The notes under the pieces: generated by a model
The model's database searches: none
Seen by the model: only the letters and a program-made list of their open reading frames with translations
Told to the model about the DNA's origin: nothing
Shown here: positions 48,601 to 58,610 of the stretch, one piece after another
How the letters are laid out: each line of letters begins with the position of its first letter
Position numbering within the stretch: the first letter of the stretch is position 1
Program-made: the position numbers and the translations under genes
Assembly (NCBI RefSeq): GCF_031432975.1
Contig: NZ_CP133838.1
Location: 1,054,001 to 1,118,000, forward strand
Length of the DNA stretch: 64,000 nucleotides
Reading direction: 5' to 3'
DNA from: Buttiauxella selenatireducens
Lineage (GTDB): Bacteria; Pseudomonadota; Gammaproteobacteria; Enterobacterales; Enterobacteriaceae

Positions 48601-51600
48601 TTACGGCAACGTCGGTACTGCAAGTGGATCGATGGAGATATTGATTCATCAGTTGCCGCACGCGGTGCTGACTCCGCCACTGTTTGTTGATGGTTATTTA
48701 AATCTTGCCGAAGCGCAGGCAGGCCAGGCGCTGACCGGAAACTCAGGGATAATAGGCGGTGGGCAATTCGTCACTGTGGAGATAAACGGTAAGCCCTTCA
48801 AAGGGGACGTGGATAGTAACGGAAACTGGACCGTCCATCTCCCGCCGAATGTGCTGCTGGCACTGGCTGATGGCACCAGCACCATTCAGGTGATTCTGAC
48901 AGACCGTGCATCCAATATTGATGTTAGTCCTGATTACAGCTTCGAGGTTCGCACCCATGTGTTACCGAATCCAGGGCTGGATAAACCCTTCGGCGACGGC
49001 GTACTGAACGCCATTGAAGCGAGCACGGACGAAACGATTGGCGGTAAAACCGGGTTTGCCACTAATGCCGGGCAGACCGTCATGGTCAGCGTCGATAATG
49101 GAGCAGCTCGCGCGGCTTCGGTGAAAGCCGATGGTAGCTGGGAATTAACGTTAACCTCCGCTGAATTGAAAGCTTATCCCGATGGTAATGTGCCGGTAAA
49201 AGTCACCGTGACGGATATCGCCGGAAACGTCGGTGTGGCGAACGGCAGCTTCACCGCTCAGACCCATAACGTGCCGGTGCTGACCATCAACACCCCGTTT
49301 GTCGATGGCGTGCTGAACTACGACGAAGCCCACGCCGTGGGCGGGCAGGTGATTACCGGCAGCACCGGGATTTCTGGTGCAGGGCAAATTGTTAAAGTCA
49401 CGATCGGTGGTTTAACCGTCGATGCCGTGGTTCAGGCCAATGGAGACTGGAGCGCTACGATTCCAGGCTCGAAGCTCACGGATTTGGTTAACGGAGAAAA
49501 TTATCCCATCAGCGTGACCGTCACGGATTCGGTGGGAAATACCGATACCGAAAGTGCGAGTGCAGTGGTTCACGTGAAGAAACCTGAACCGACCATCGAT
49601 CTGCTGTTTGGCGATGAGATCCTCAATATCAGCGAGGCGGCAGGGCCGCTTACCCTTTCTGGCACCACGGGTCTGACGGGCGGCGGGCAGGCGGTCAAAG
49701 TCACCATCGATCTCAATGGGGTAATTTATAATGCCGATGTGACGACTGGCGGCGTCTGGACGCTGAATTTACCCGCTGGCGCGTTGCAGGGGTTAACCGG
49801 AACGTCGCATGGTATTTCTGTGACCGCAACGGATGCTTATGGCAACAGCGCGACGGTAAACGATGGTTTTACCACGGCATTTACCGCGCCGACCGTTACG
49901 CTCACTACGCCGTTATTTACTGACAACATCGTCGGCACCGCAGAAGCAGGCGTGGCGCAAATCCTGAGCGGAACGTTAACTACGGCAACAACAGGCACTC
50001 CGGTGGTGCACGTGATCATTGGCGGCAAAGATTTTACAGCCACCGTGACGGGCAATACCTGGACCTTAGATCTCACGGGTTCGAGTGACTGGGTTGGCGT
50101 CGCGCAGGGCGTGCAAAATGTGGTGGTCACCATTAGCGATACCGCGCACAACACCGGTTCGACCAGCGCACCGCTGACGATTTTGACGCTTGCACCGACT
50201 CTGACGGTTGATGCGTTTGCAGGTAATAACGATCTCAGTTACGAAGAAAGCCAGCACGGCGTCACGCTGACGGGTTCTTCTACTCACCTTTTAGCCGGGC
50301 AGCAAATTAACGTGGAGCTTGCCGGGAAGACGTTCACCACCACCATTCAGGCGAATGGTTCCTGGTCAGTCATGCTAACGCCGGAACAGCTCGCAACGCT
50401 CGATGAAGGTGGCCAAACGCTTAAAGTCACCGCGACGGATAGCGCGGGTAATAACGCGTCCACACCAGGCGTCCCGGTGACCATCGACCACACCGCACCG
50501 CCGGAAAGCGTCTCCATCAATACCATTGGCGGTGATGGCTATCTGAATATTGATGAATTAGCCGGAACGGTGACGATTAGCGGGAAAGCGACCGGAAGCA
50601 CGACTACGGTCACGGTAACGTTGAATGGCACTGAAGTGGGAACGGCGACGGTGGCAGGCGGTATCTGGAGCCTGACGCTGAGTCCAGCAAATAAAGATTT
50701 ACTGGCTGAGGGGGTAAACGCCATTACCGCCACCGGACAGGGCGCGCAGGATTCCATCACCGTTACCGTTGATAGTTCACGCCCAACGATTACCGTCGAT
50801 CCCTTTGCAGACAACGATATTGTTGATGTCAATGAATCCAAAAGCAGCCAGCTATTAAGCGGCACGGCGAGCGTTGAGGATATTGGCCGTGATATTACCA
50901 TTCAGCTAAACGGCAAAAACTATTTTGCCACGGTGCTGGCGGGCGGGAACTGGTCGGTTTCTATTCCACAAGCGGATGTGGCGAATTTGCCACAGGATCA
51001 ACAAAACATCACCCTGACGCTAACCGATGCGGCGGGCAATACTAAGACGGTTACGCACGAAATAACCGTGGCAACCGTTGCGCCATTGCTCGAAGTGGAT
51101 GCGCTGGGCGTGGGCAATTTGTTGACCGCCGTCGAGATTATTGGGGGCCTGCCGTTAGGTGGGCGGGGTGACCCTGGCGACACGGTTCATATTACTCTTG
51201 GGCCGATTTCTTTAACTGCGTTGGTCGATGAAACCGGTCACTGGAAAGTTCAGCTTCCGGAAGTCGATCTCGGAAAATTAACTGATGGCGCGCAGGTTAT
51301 TGGCCTCAGCGTATCGGATCAAAATGGCAACGTGACGACCGCTAATGTGGTGCTAAACGTCGCGATTAACAAAGACCTTGGCGTGTTAATACCAGATTTG
51401 TTTGCCACTGACGGGATACTCAATGTTGCTGAATCACTGGTGACACAAGTCATTACCGGCAAAGCAACAGGGGATTACCGCGATGCCACAGTGACGGTCA
51501 CACTGCTTGGCTTTACGGTTACAGTGCCTGTTTCTGCGGATGGTTCATGGAGTGTGTCTGTCCCACCGAGTACCTGGATTGGCCTCACGCAAGATACCGC

Positions 51601-53857
51601 CGGACTCGATGTTTCCATTAAAGATATCAATGGGAATACGACAAACACACTGGTGAATATTGACCTCGCATTGACTGATTTGCCTGTGGTGGGCAACGTT
51701 ATCGCCTCGGTCGACAACATTATTAACAAAGCCGATACCGCCGTGGCTCAAACCGTCACGGGCGTAGTGCAGGGCGTTGAGGCAGGGACAGAAGTGCTGT
51801 TGAAAATCGGTGGTAGCGTTATATCAACCACGGTTGACGCCACCGGGCACTGGATTGCTTCTCTTCCGCCTGCTTTGCTGGCAGCACTGCCGGACGGTAC
51901 CGCAGCGTTAAAAGTCAGCGTGACCGACAAATTCGGCAACCTCGTCGAAAGCAACGTTAATCTCACCGTGCTTTCCCACAATTTGCCGACGATTACGCTT
52001 AACCCGCTATTTGGTGATGGGGTGCTGAGCATTGTTGAACTGGTTAATGGCGTCATCAGCGGCACCGCAACAGGGCTGAATGGACGAACGATCTCTCTGA
52101 GCATTAACGGCGCGCAGCAATTAACTGCGACCGTCGATGCCAACGGGAAATGGAGTGCGGCACTGACACCGGATGTTATTGGCATTCTACAGGGGCTTGG
52201 CACCGGAAATGTCTCGGTATCGGCAAGCGCTACAGACCTGGTCGGTAACCCGGCGGCTTCTGCAACCGTGGGCTTGAAACTCGACCTTATCGCGCCGGTG
52301 CTTAACTCCGTCACGCTGTTTGGCGATGGTTTATTAAGTGCCGTTGATGCCACCCTGGCGCAAACCATTACCGGTTCCGTAGGCCATGCGCCATCAGGTT
52401 CTGTTGTCACGGTGGCGCTGGGAGGCAAAACCTTCGATGGCACCGTGGCCAGTGACGGCAGCTTTAAAATTAACCTCTCGCCGAGCGATTTGCTCGGGTT
52501 GAGCGACGGCAATTTAATCCCACGCGTCACGATAACCACCATCGACGGTAATACCTCGTCGGTGAACCTGCCTGCCGTTACGGTGGCGGTCGCCAATCTA
52601 CCAAAAGTGATTATTGATTCGGTGTTTGGCGGCGATGGTTATCTGAATGTCAGCGAAGCAGGTTCAGGCCAGACGTTAACCGGGAAGATTACCGCCGGGA
52701 TCACGGATGGCGCGAAAGTGGTGGTGACCATCGGTGGAACAAACTACGACACGACGGTCGCGGCGAATGGAACCTGGTCGCTGCCAGTCCCTAATACCGT
52801 GCTTAAAGGCTTGCAGAATGGCGCACTGCACATTGGTGTGACGGTAACCGACAAGGTGGGGAACACCAATACTGACGGCGCGAACACCATTGTGAAACTG
52901 ACGACGCCGGGGCTGAGTTTTAATGCGCTGGCCACTCTTAATATTCTCACTTTATTGACTAAAGGGCTGACGTTAAGCGGCGGTTCTACCAATCTCGGCA
53001 GCGGTGCGGTGGTTCATATTGGGCTGTTGAATAACACCGTGAGCACCACGGCTATCACCGACAGCAACGGGAACTGGACGGCTACCATTGGCCTGGGCCT
53101 GAATCTGTTGGAATTACTCTCTTTGAGCAGCGCCGTGAATCTTTACGCCTCGGATCTGGCGGGGAATACCGGTTATCTCAACGTTGGGCTGGGCGGCGAC
53201 ATTATTTCCACCACGCCACCGGCGGCACCCATGATGATGATGGCTTCAATGTCGGAAACCAACACCACCGGTGATGAAACCAGTACCACTCATTCCACTT
53301 CTACAACCAGCAATAACACGACGGAAACCACGGAACATTCCGCTGACACAAGCGGCGATGCGGCGGCTTACACCATCGGCGGTTTGAGCATTGATCTCGC
53401 CGACGGCACCACCGTTAGCGGCGACACGCTACACGGCAGCACCGGGAATGACACCGTTCATCTCTCAACGCTTGGGTTTGTGCAGATTGATGGCGGTGCA
53501 GGCATCGATACGCTGGTGCTGGATGGCGTCAACATGACCCTCGACCTGGTGGCGGAAGGCAGCAAAATCCAGCATATCGAAATCTTCGATTTGGGGCTTT
53601 CCGGCACCAACTCGATAACCCTTAACCTCAACGAAGCGCTAAATATCACCGACAAACCGGAAGACGACCTGCTGATTAAAGGGGCGAAAGGTGACCAGGT
53701 GAATTTGGTTAACGGCACTGGCGATGTATGGGAAGTCGCCGGGCAGCGGGAAATCAACGGTGTGGAATACGACGTTTATCACAACAGCTCACAGCTCAGC
53801 AGCAACACGCTGGGTGATGTGCTGATTCAGCAGGGGTTGCATGTGAATCTGGTTTAA
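45638..53857 (+). CDS. bapA: giant biofilm adhesin, BapA-like
   Basis: A 2739-residue secreted adhesin. The N-terminus (residues 1-115) is the BapA prefix domain; a hydrophobic segment (LLWIGAGLLAAGGIALAAG) and a poly-Gly, then Gly/Asn linker follow. From about residue 205 to 2510 there are some 23 Ig-like repeats of about 90-105 residues with the recurring marks DGxLNxxEA, INGKTFT, NGNWSV and VTDxxGN. The C-terminal 300 residues hold a Ser/Thr linker and an RTX-like TGNDTVHLSTLG ... GGAGIDTLVLDG module, then the type I export signal. Salmonella BapA (about 3800 residues) is longer. GAGGAAA precedes the ATG. Confidence 0.93.
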   Translation: MATQNNLPGSVRITGFDNGELISQFSGGSDRVVNLTKPSIVRVQASPESVNYYERQGDDLIVHMKDGSTVRYQHFFTLDANGHHSELYFDDQTGSHHALFPFANEAGPATAQTVVPTYADSAVVAAASEEGSNNALLWIGAGLLAAGGIALAAGGGGGGGGGGGSDNNNGGGGQGGNVGNANGDSNNGGNNNGSNSGGNDPAAQPQVSTLTINPFAGDNVVSAVETLESQIVSGNTQAFNAGRTISITIEGQTWTGTVNSDGSWNISIPAGTLQQLAAGTHTLTVTLVDVNGVTLTQTQDFTVDLTVPAPTIDTPFGDGFLNLAEQGQDQIITGKTGITGPGQGVVLEFNGQSYTATVDENGNWQVTIPASALQAVPDGVAQMTVSVVDANGNVAEQSIDVTVDTVAPALAITDIGNNGVIDGLMINSGQDQIVRGTSDAKEAGDKVTVTFNGKTYDTTVDQNGNWQVNIPAADLAGKEGNNTVSAVITDPAGNTAAASKDFSLTTAVITLNNFAGDNVLDGAEMQINQILSGTTENIPVGTTVVINFAGTTYNVLVETGGVWHLDLTPAQLALADGSYTISVTVPGYVNTAVSESFTVNTTQPAIAIEIISTDDVLNASEIQQPITISGVTTLLGAAITVTFNNKTYVLVADGAGRWSAQIPAEDLAGLKDGPFDVQAQATLGGQTANVSHTFVVDTTAPVVTIDAVTPDNIVNATEAGAALTITGKVTPLDVNFAHQVTVTINGKTFTGNVNSDGTWSVQADANVLNGVQDGDVTIKASVNDAAGNTGNADHLLTLDTTPPALTIDTGFLQDGKLNFNESQADQILSGQTEAGAKVSLVINGKTLQTLADDSGHWSLTLSSGDLKTLKQGANSLELTATDVAGNNTDGSVSIDVKTTGLPTLTLDTLFGDGAVNSFEALDGGKITGTALNLPTGTEVTVVIGSPPKQVTVSGTVDGTGHWSATVPPNDMKILSDGQCNVTVTASDSYGNVGTASGSMEILIHQLPHAVLTPPLFVDGYLNLAEAQAGQALTGNSGIIGGGQFVTVEINGKPFKGDVDSNGNWTVHLPPNVLLALADGTSTIQVILTDRASNIDVSPDYSFEVRTHVLPNPGLDKPFGDGVLNAIEASTDETIGGKTGFATNAGQTVMVSVDNGAARAASVKADGSWELTLTSAELKAYPDGNVPVKVTVTDIAGNVGVANGSFTAQTHNVPVLTINTPFVDGVLNYDEAHAVGGQVITGSTGISGAGQIVKVTIGGLTVDAVVQANGDWSATIPGSKLTDLVNGENYPISVTVTDSVGNTDTESASAVVHVKKPEPTIDLLFGDEILNISEAAGPLTLSGTTGLTGGGQAVKVTIDLNGVIYNADVTTGGVWTLNLPAGALQGLTGTSHGISVTATDAYGNSATVNDGFTTAFTAPTVTLTTPLFTDNIVGTAEAGVAQILSGTLTTATTGTPVVHVIIGGKDFTATVTGNTWTLDLTGSSDWVGVAQGVQNVVVTISDTAHNTGSTSAPLTILTLAPTLTVDAFAGNNDLSYEESQHGVTLTGSSTHLLAGQQINVELAGKTFTTTIQANGSWSVMLTPEQLATLDEGGQTLKVTATDSAGNNASTPGVPVTIDHTAPPESVSINTIGGDGYLNIDELAGTVTISGKATGSTTTVTVTLNGTEVGTATVAGGIWSLTLSPANKDLLAEGVNAITATGQGAQDSITVTVDSSRPTITVDPFADNDIVDVNESKSSQLLSGTASVEDIGRDITIQLNGKNYFATVLAGGNWSVSIPQADVANLPQDQQNITLTLTDAAGNTKTVTHEITVATVAPLLEVDALGVGNLLTAVEIIGGLPLGGRGDPGDTVHITLGPISLTALVDETGHWKVQLPEVDLGKLTDGAQVIGLSVSDQNGNVTTANVVLNVAINKDLGVLIPDLFATDGILNVAESLVTQVITGKATGDYRDATVTVTLLGFTVTVPVSADGSWSVSVPPSTWIGLTQDTAGLDVSIKDINGNTTNTLVNIDLALTDLPVVGNVIASVDNIINKADTAVAQTVTGVVQGVEAGTEVLLKIGGSVISTTVDATGHWIASLPPALLAALPDGTAALKVSVTDKFGNLVESNVNLTVLSHNLPTITLNPLFGDGVLSIVELVNGVISGTATGLNGRTISLSINGAQQLTATVDANGKWSAALTPDVIGILQGLGTGNVSVSASATDLVGNPAASATVGLKLDLIAPVLNSVTLFGDGLLSAVDATLAQTITGSVGHAPSGSVVTVALGGKTFDGTVASDGSFKINLSPSDLLGLSDGNLIPRVTITTIDGNTSSVNLPAVTVAVANLPKVIIDSVFGGDGYLNVSEAGSGQTLTGKITAGITDGAKVVVTIGGTNYDTTVAANGTWSLPVPNTVLKGLQNGALHIGVTVTDKVGNTNTDGANTIVKLTTPGLSFNALATLNILTLLTKGLTLSGGSTNLGSGAVVHIGLLNNTVSTTAITDSNGNWTATIGLGLNLLELLSLSSAVNLYASDLAGNTGYLNVGLGGDIISTTPPAAPMMMMASMSETNTTGDETSTTHSTSTTSNNTTETTEHSADTSGDAAAYTIGGLSIDLADGTTVSGDTLHGSTGNDTVHLSTLGFVQIDGGAGIDTLVLDGVNMTLDLVAEGSKIQHIEIFDLGLSGTNSITLNLNEALNITDKPEDDLLIKGAKGDQVNLVNGTGDVWEVAGQREINGVEYDVYHNSSQLSSNTLGDVLIQQGLHVNLV

Positions 53858-53869
53858 TGGGGCAAGATT

Positions 53870-55222
53870 ATGGGGCGAAACGCTAAAAGGCAGATGGGGC
53901 CAGCACTGGCGATTATCGCCAGTTGCCTGGCAAGTGTGCCGCTCATGGCCGCCGAGCAATATAACTGGCAGGCCGCACCGAGCGAGCAATTACAGGCCCA
54001 ATTAACCATTAAAGAGGCGATTTTGCGGGCGTTTGCCCGCAATCCAAAAATCGCGCAGGCGGCGGCGCAAATCAGCGTCGGCAAAGCGAATCTCGATGAA
54101 GCGCAAAGCGCCTGGTTTCCGCAAATTGCATTACAGGGCGGCCTTGGCCGCTCACATACCACGGATTCTGCCGGGTCATTAAACAGCAATGCCTCGGCAG
54201 GGGTTAATCTTAAACAGTTGTTGTGGGACTTTGGCAGAACGGGCGGCAGCGTCGACGAACAAGAGAATTTGTCGGACGCTTACCGCTTTCAGCTTTACGA
54301 CACGCTAAACAGTGTGGGGCAACAAACGCTACAAACCTACCTGCAAGTCAAACGTTATCAGGCGTTGTCAGCCGCCGCTGAGCGCAATGTTCGTTCACTC
54401 AATAACGTGCTTGAGATGGCGAACCTGCGAGCGAACGCGGGGTTAAGCTCGCAGTCGGATGTTCTGCAAGCGCAAAGTCGGATTGCCGGCATGAATGCCT
54501 CGCTTGAGCAATATCGCGCGCAAACGCGTTCAGCTCAGGCGGCACTCAGCGTGCTAACCGGCGTGGTGTCCGACAACCTTCCTGATTTACCAGAAGATCT
54601 TTTGCGACAGAAGATTTCTCTGCAATCCCTTCCGTATGAACAAAACAGCGCAGTGCGCAGCGCACAGGCGAAGCAACTGGCAGCGGAACAAAAAATCCGC
54701 CAGGCCCAGGCGCAGCATTACCCGACATTCTCTGTGCAGGCCGGGCGCACACGTTATGAGAACGACCATGGAGATTACTGGGACGACCAGGTGCAACTCG
54801 TCGTTGATGCGCCGGTTTACCAGGGCGGCGCCGTGAGCGCCCGAGTGGATGCGGCTGAAGGGGAACGCAGAAATGCACAGGCCGAGGTGGAAGCCAGCAA
54901 GCTGGATGTAAATCAAAAAGCAGCCACGGCGTGGGCAGATTTGACTGGCGCACAACAGCGCCAGCAGGCGGGGGAAATGCAGTTTGCGGCGGCGGGCAAA
55001 GCGCGAGAAGTGTATGGCGATGAGTACCGGTTAAGCAAACGCAGCCTGAATGATTTGTTGAGCGTCGAACAAGATGTTTTCCAGGCGGATAGCTCGTCGA
55101 TCACCGCTCGGTATGACGCCTGGGATGCGGCGGTGCGTTACGCCGGGGCTGTGGATAATTTATTGAATATGCTCGGGATTGAGCGGCAGCAACTCACTGG
55201 GGATACGTTACCAGCACTTTAA
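53870..55222 (+). CDS. bapB: TolC-family outer-membrane channel of the Bap secretion system
   Basis: A 450-residue outer-membrane efflux protein with a signal peptide (ending LMAA), two repeated coiled-coil halves (LTIKEAILRAFARNPKIAQA; ANLRANAGLSSQSDVLQAQS), and an RLSKRSLNDLLSVEQDVFQA segment that is typical of the LapE/TolC group. It forms the outer exit for BapA. It begins 12 bases after bapA. Confidence 0.92.
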   Translation: MGRNAKRQMGPALAIIASCLASVPLMAAEQYNWQAAPSEQLQAQLTIKEAILRAFARNPKIAQAAAQISVGKANLDEAQSAWFPQIALQGGLGRSHTTDSAGSLNSNASAGVNLKQLLWDFGRTGGSVDEQENLSDAYRFQLYDTLNSVGQQTLQTYLQVKRYQALSAAAERNVRSLNNVLEMANLRANAGLSSQSDVLQAQSRIAGMNASLEQYRAQTRSAQAALSVLTGVVSDNLPDLPEDLLRQKISLQSLPYEQNSAVRSAQAKQLAAEQKIRQAQAQHYPTFSVQAGRTRYENDHGDYWDDQVQLVVDAPVYQGGAVSARVDAAEGERRNAQAEVEASKLDVNQKAATAWADLTGAQQRQQAGEMQFAAAGKAREVYGDEYRLSKRSLNDLLSVEQDVFQADSSSITARYDAWDAAVRYAGAVDNLLNMLGIERQQLTGDTLPAL

Positions 55223-55237
55223 TAAAAGGAGTATTGC

Positions 55238-57373
55238 ATGTCTCAACTGCCTGATACTGAATGCTGGATTGCCGCGATGGTCCGTGCCGCAGGGCGTTTT
55301 GGTTTACCTGCGGATGCGCCGGCGGTGCGTCAACAAATGCGCTGGTTTGAAAATCTTCCGCTGCCTCATCGCCTGGAACGGTTAAGCGGGTTGATGGGAC
55401 TGCAAATGCGCATCATGCCGAAAGAAAAAGTGCGCTGGCATACGCAAACGCTGCCCGTCATTGTGCAACTCGATAGCGGCGCACTGATTCTGTTGGAAGC
55501 CTTAAGCGCGGAAGGGACGGTCAGTTATTGGTTGAGCGATGGGGGCGACCTGGTGCGAGAAGAGTCGCTGGAAACCTTGCTGGCACGTGTGGAAGCGGAC
55601 GTGGTGTTATTGGGAATTGCAGCGCGTAGCAGTGACGCCCGCATAGACGATTTCACTAAGCCCTGGGAGCCACACTGGTTCTGGCAGCATTTCCGTCATG
55701 CCGGTCGCAAGCTGGTTGAGATTTCCCTCGCGTCCGTAGTGGGTAACGTGCTGGCGTTGGCGGGGATTTTGTTTTCGATGCAGGTCTATGATCGCGTGAT
55801 CCCGGCGCAATCGATCCCGACTTTATGGGTACTGTTTTTCGGCGTGTTATTTGCTGCTTTTCTGGAATTTTTCATCCGTCTTTCCCGTACCCATATTTCC
55901 GACATTATGGGCAAACACATCGATTTACACGTTTCCTCCCTGTTCTTCGCCCGGGCAATGGCGATTAAAAACGATGCCCGCCCGAAATCGACCGGATCGT
56001 TTATTTCCCAGTTGCGCGAAATTGATCAAGTGCGTGAGTTACTGACCTCCACCACCGTGGGGGCAGCAATGGATATGCCATTTGTCCTGCTGTTCCTCGG
56101 GATCATGGCGCTGGTGGGGGGTGAGCTGGTGTTGATCCCATTACTGGCGATCCCGCTGATCGTTATTCCTGGCATTCTGGTGCAGTGGCCGATGGCAAAA
56201 CTGGCCAAAGAAGGGATGCGTGAAAGTGCGGTGCGTAACGCGGTGCTGGTGGAATCCATCGAAGGGGTGGAAGACATCAAAGCTTTGCAGGCGGAACCGT
56301 ATTTTCAACGCCAGTGGGAACACTCTCATTCGGTTGGCGCAAATATTGGTATGAAGCAGCGAATCTGGGGGGCTCGGCTAAGTGGTTGGGCGTCTACGGT
56401 GCAGCAAATTACTTACGCCGGAATGTTGGTGTTCGGCAGTTATCTGGTGCTGGCAGGGGACATTACCACCGGGACGATGGTCGCCTGTAGCCTGTTATCT
56501 TCCCGCACCATCGCACCGTTGATGCAACTGACAATGGTCTTTTCCCGCTGGCAGCACGCCAAAACGGCGATGACTGGCCTGAATGAATTGCTGAAGAAAC
56601 CACTCGATAAAGATCCTCAGCGCAAGATGGCCCATTGCCCAGTGCTGGCGGGCCATTACCAGTTCCAGGATGCGCAATACAGCTACGATGTTGAAAAGGG
56701 CGAGCAGGCGCTGGCGATTTCTTCTCTTGAGATTAAACCCGGCGAGCGCGTGGCAATACTGGGCAAAGTGGGCGCGGGGAAATCGACGTTACTGAAATTG
56801 CTCTCCGGCCAGGCTAACACCAGCAAAGGCAAGCTGATTATTGATGGTGTGGATATTGCCCATATCGACCCGGTGGATGTGCGCCGCCAGATTGGTTTTC
56901 TTTCTCAGGATTCGCGTTTGTTCTTCGGCACTTTGCGCCAGAACCTGATGCTCGGGCACCCGCACGCCAGCGAAAGTGAGTTACTCCAGGCGCTGCGCAT
57001 TAGCGGCGCGTTGTCGATGGTGCAACAAGACGCGGCAAGTCTCGACCGCATCATCAACGAAGGCGGGCGGGGATTATCCGGCGGGCAACGGCAAATGGTG
57101 CTGCTGAGCCGCCTGATTGTGCGCAATCCACAAATCGTTTTGTTAGATGAACCGACGGCTTCTATGGATGAGCAACTCGAGGCTTATGTAATTCGGCAAC
57201 TGCACAACTGGCTTACGGGGCGCACTCTGGTGCTGGTGACGCATCGCCCGGCGTTGCTTAAATTGGTCGACCGAATTGTGGTGATGGAGAACGGCAAAGT
57301 GGTGGCTGATGGGCCGCGCGACACCATTCTTAATCAGGCTCAACGCAACAGCAATGTGGCTTCTATCGCCTGA
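55238..57373 (+). CDS. bapC: type I secretion ABC transporter for BapA
   Basis: A 711-residue HlyB/LapB-type exporter. A C39-like domain (residues 1-130) lacks the N-terminal cysteine context of true bacteriocin peptidases, so it is probably a substrate-docking domain. About six membrane helices follow, then an ATPase with Walker A GKVGAGKST, signature RGLSGGQRQM and Walker B IVLLDEPTASMD. It powers export of BapA. GGAG precedes the ATG. Confidence 0.93.
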   Translation: MSQLPDTECWIAAMVRAAGRFGLPADAPAVRQQMRWFENLPLPHRLERLSGLMGLQMRIMPKEKVRWHTQTLPVIVQLDSGALILLEALSAEGTVSYWLSDGGDLVREESLETLLARVEADVVLLGIAARSSDARIDDFTKPWEPHWFWQHFRHAGRKLVEISLASVVGNVLALAGILFSMQVYDRVIPAQSIPTLWVLFFGVLFAAFLEFFIRLSRTHISDIMGKHIDLHVSSLFFARAMAIKNDARPKSTGSFISQLREIDQVRELLTSTTVGAAMDMPFVLLFLGIMALVGGELVLIPLLAIPLIVIPGILVQWPMAKLAKEGMRESAVRNAVLVESIEGVEDIKALQAEPYFQRQWEHSHSVGANIGMKQRIWGARLSGWASTVQQITYAGMLVFGSYLVLAGDITTGTMVACSLLSSRTIAPLMQLTMVFSRWQHAKTAMTGLNELLKKPLDKDPQRKMAHCPVLAGHYQFQDAQYSYDVEKGEQALAISSLEIKPGERVAILGKVGAGKSTLLKLLSGQANTSKGKLIIDGVDIAHIDPVDVRRQIGFLSQDSRLFFGTLRQNLMLGHPHASESELLQALRISGALSMVQQDAASLDRIINEGGRGLSGGQRQMVLLSRLIVRNPQIVLLDEPTASMDEQLEAYVIRQLHNWLTGRTLVLVTHRPALLKLVDRIVVMENGKVVADGPRDTILNQAQRNSNVASIA

Positions 57374-57383
57374 GGAGTTTCCC

Positions 57384-58553
57384 ATGAGTCAATTAAGTCT
57401 TCAGGATGACCTCGCTCGCCAGGGACGCTTTTATTCATCGGTGGTCTGGTTAACGTTATTTGGGTTGTTGGGTTTCGCGGGATGGGCGTGGTTTGCCACC
57501 CTCGACGAAGTGACGGTGGGAACCGGGAAAGTGACGCCATCGAGCCATGCGCAGCTGATTGAAAGCCTGGACGGCGGGATTGTTAGCGCGTTGTTGGTTC
57601 ACGAAGGCGATATCGTCAATAAAGGGCAAATGCTGGCGCGACTTGATCCTACCCGTTTTCAGTCTAACTACGGTGAAGCCGCCGCCAGGGCGTTGGCTCT
57701 GCGGGCATCTTCTGAACGTTTGCGTTCTGAGTTAACCGGTGAGCCGTTGCGTTTTAGCGCAGAGTCATTGCGTGCGCCCGATTTAGTGGCGCGTGAAAAG
57801 CAACTCTATGATTCGCGCCGTCGTAATCTGGATGAAACGGTCGCCAATTTGCAAAGCTCTTACAAGCTGGTGATGGAAGAACTGAGAATGACGCAACCGC
57901 TGGTGGCGAAAGGGGCGGCGGGGGCCGTTGAGGTTATCCGTTTGCAGCGCCAGGCGACTGAGTTGAAAGGCAAAATCGACGATGCGCGTAACCAGTTTGC
58001 GGTTCGAGCTCGTGAAGAGCAGGTGAAGAATAACGCCGAGCTGGATGCGCAGTTGCAAGTGATGGCGGGTAAAGCGGATCAACTGGACCGCGCGTCACTC
58101 TTTTCGCCCGTGCGTGGGGTAGTGAAAGATGTGCAGGTGACGACCGTCGGCGGTGTTTTGCCTCCGGGCGGCAAACTGATGGAAATTGTGCCGCTCGAGG
58201 ATCAGTTGCTGATCGAAACGCGTATCAACCCACGAGACATTGCCTACATCAGGCCAGGACTTGCGGCAACGGTGAAAATCACCGCTTATGATTCATCTAT
58301 CTATGGAAATTTGCAGGGTACGGTTGAGGTGGTTTCGCCGGATACTTTGCAGGATGAGGTGAAGCGTGACCAGTATTATTACCGGGTTTATGTGCGCACC
58401 CAAAACGCGGAGTTGCATAACCGCAACGGCAAGCGCTTCCCCATTTTACCGGGCATGGTGGCGAGTGTAGAAATCAAAACCGGGCAAAAAACGGTAATGG
58501 ATTATCTGGTGAAGCCGCTGAACAAGGTGAAAGAATCACTGCGTGAGCGGTAG
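57384..58553 (+). CDS. bapD: HlyD-family membrane fusion protein of the Bap secretion system
   Basis: A 389-residue adaptor with one N-terminal membrane helix (VVWLTLFGLLGFAGWAWFA), a lipoyl half-motif (SLDGGIVSALLVHEGDIV), a coiled-coil hairpin and the HlyD end (YYRVYVRTQNAE ... LPGMVASVEIKTGQKTVMDY). It bridges BapC and BapB. The ATG at 57384 has GAGGAG 7 bases upstream; earlier in-frame codons lie inside bapC. Confidence 0.93.
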   Translation: MSQLSLQDDLARQGRFYSSVVWLTLFGLLGFAGWAWFATLDEVTVGTGKVTPSSHAQLIESLDGGIVSALLVHEGDIVNKGQMLARLDPTRFQSNYGEAAARALALRASSERLRSELTGEPLRFSAESLRAPDLVAREKQLYDSRRRNLDETVANLQSSYKLVMEELRMTQPLVAKGAAGAVEVIRLQRQATELKGKIDDARNQFAVRAREEQVKNNAELDAQLQVMAGKADQLDRASLFSPVRGVVKDVQVTTVGGVLPPGGKLMEIVPLEDQLLIETRINPRDIAYIRPGLAATVKITAYDSSIYGNLQGTVEVVSPDTLQDEVKRDQYYYRVYVRTQNAELHNRNGKRFPILPGMVASVEIKTGQKTVMDYLVKPLNKVKESLRER

Positions 58554-58580
58554 TTTGAGGAAATAGTTTGAGGGCTTTAG

Positions 58581-58601
58581 TGGATGGCGCGTTGCCATCC
58601 A
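58581..58601 (+). terminator. hairpin behind bapD
   Basis: TGGATGG and CCATCCA arms enclose a 7-base loop, 28 bases after the bapD stop. The T run is weak, so it is a possible terminator of the bap operon. Confidence 0.5.
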
Positions 58602-58610
58602 TCAAATATT

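Noticed and set aside
46067-53757. Many long open frames on the minus strand inside bapA
   Set aside because: They are shadows of a repetitive, GC-rich gene with strong codon bias; none has a ribosome site or known domain.
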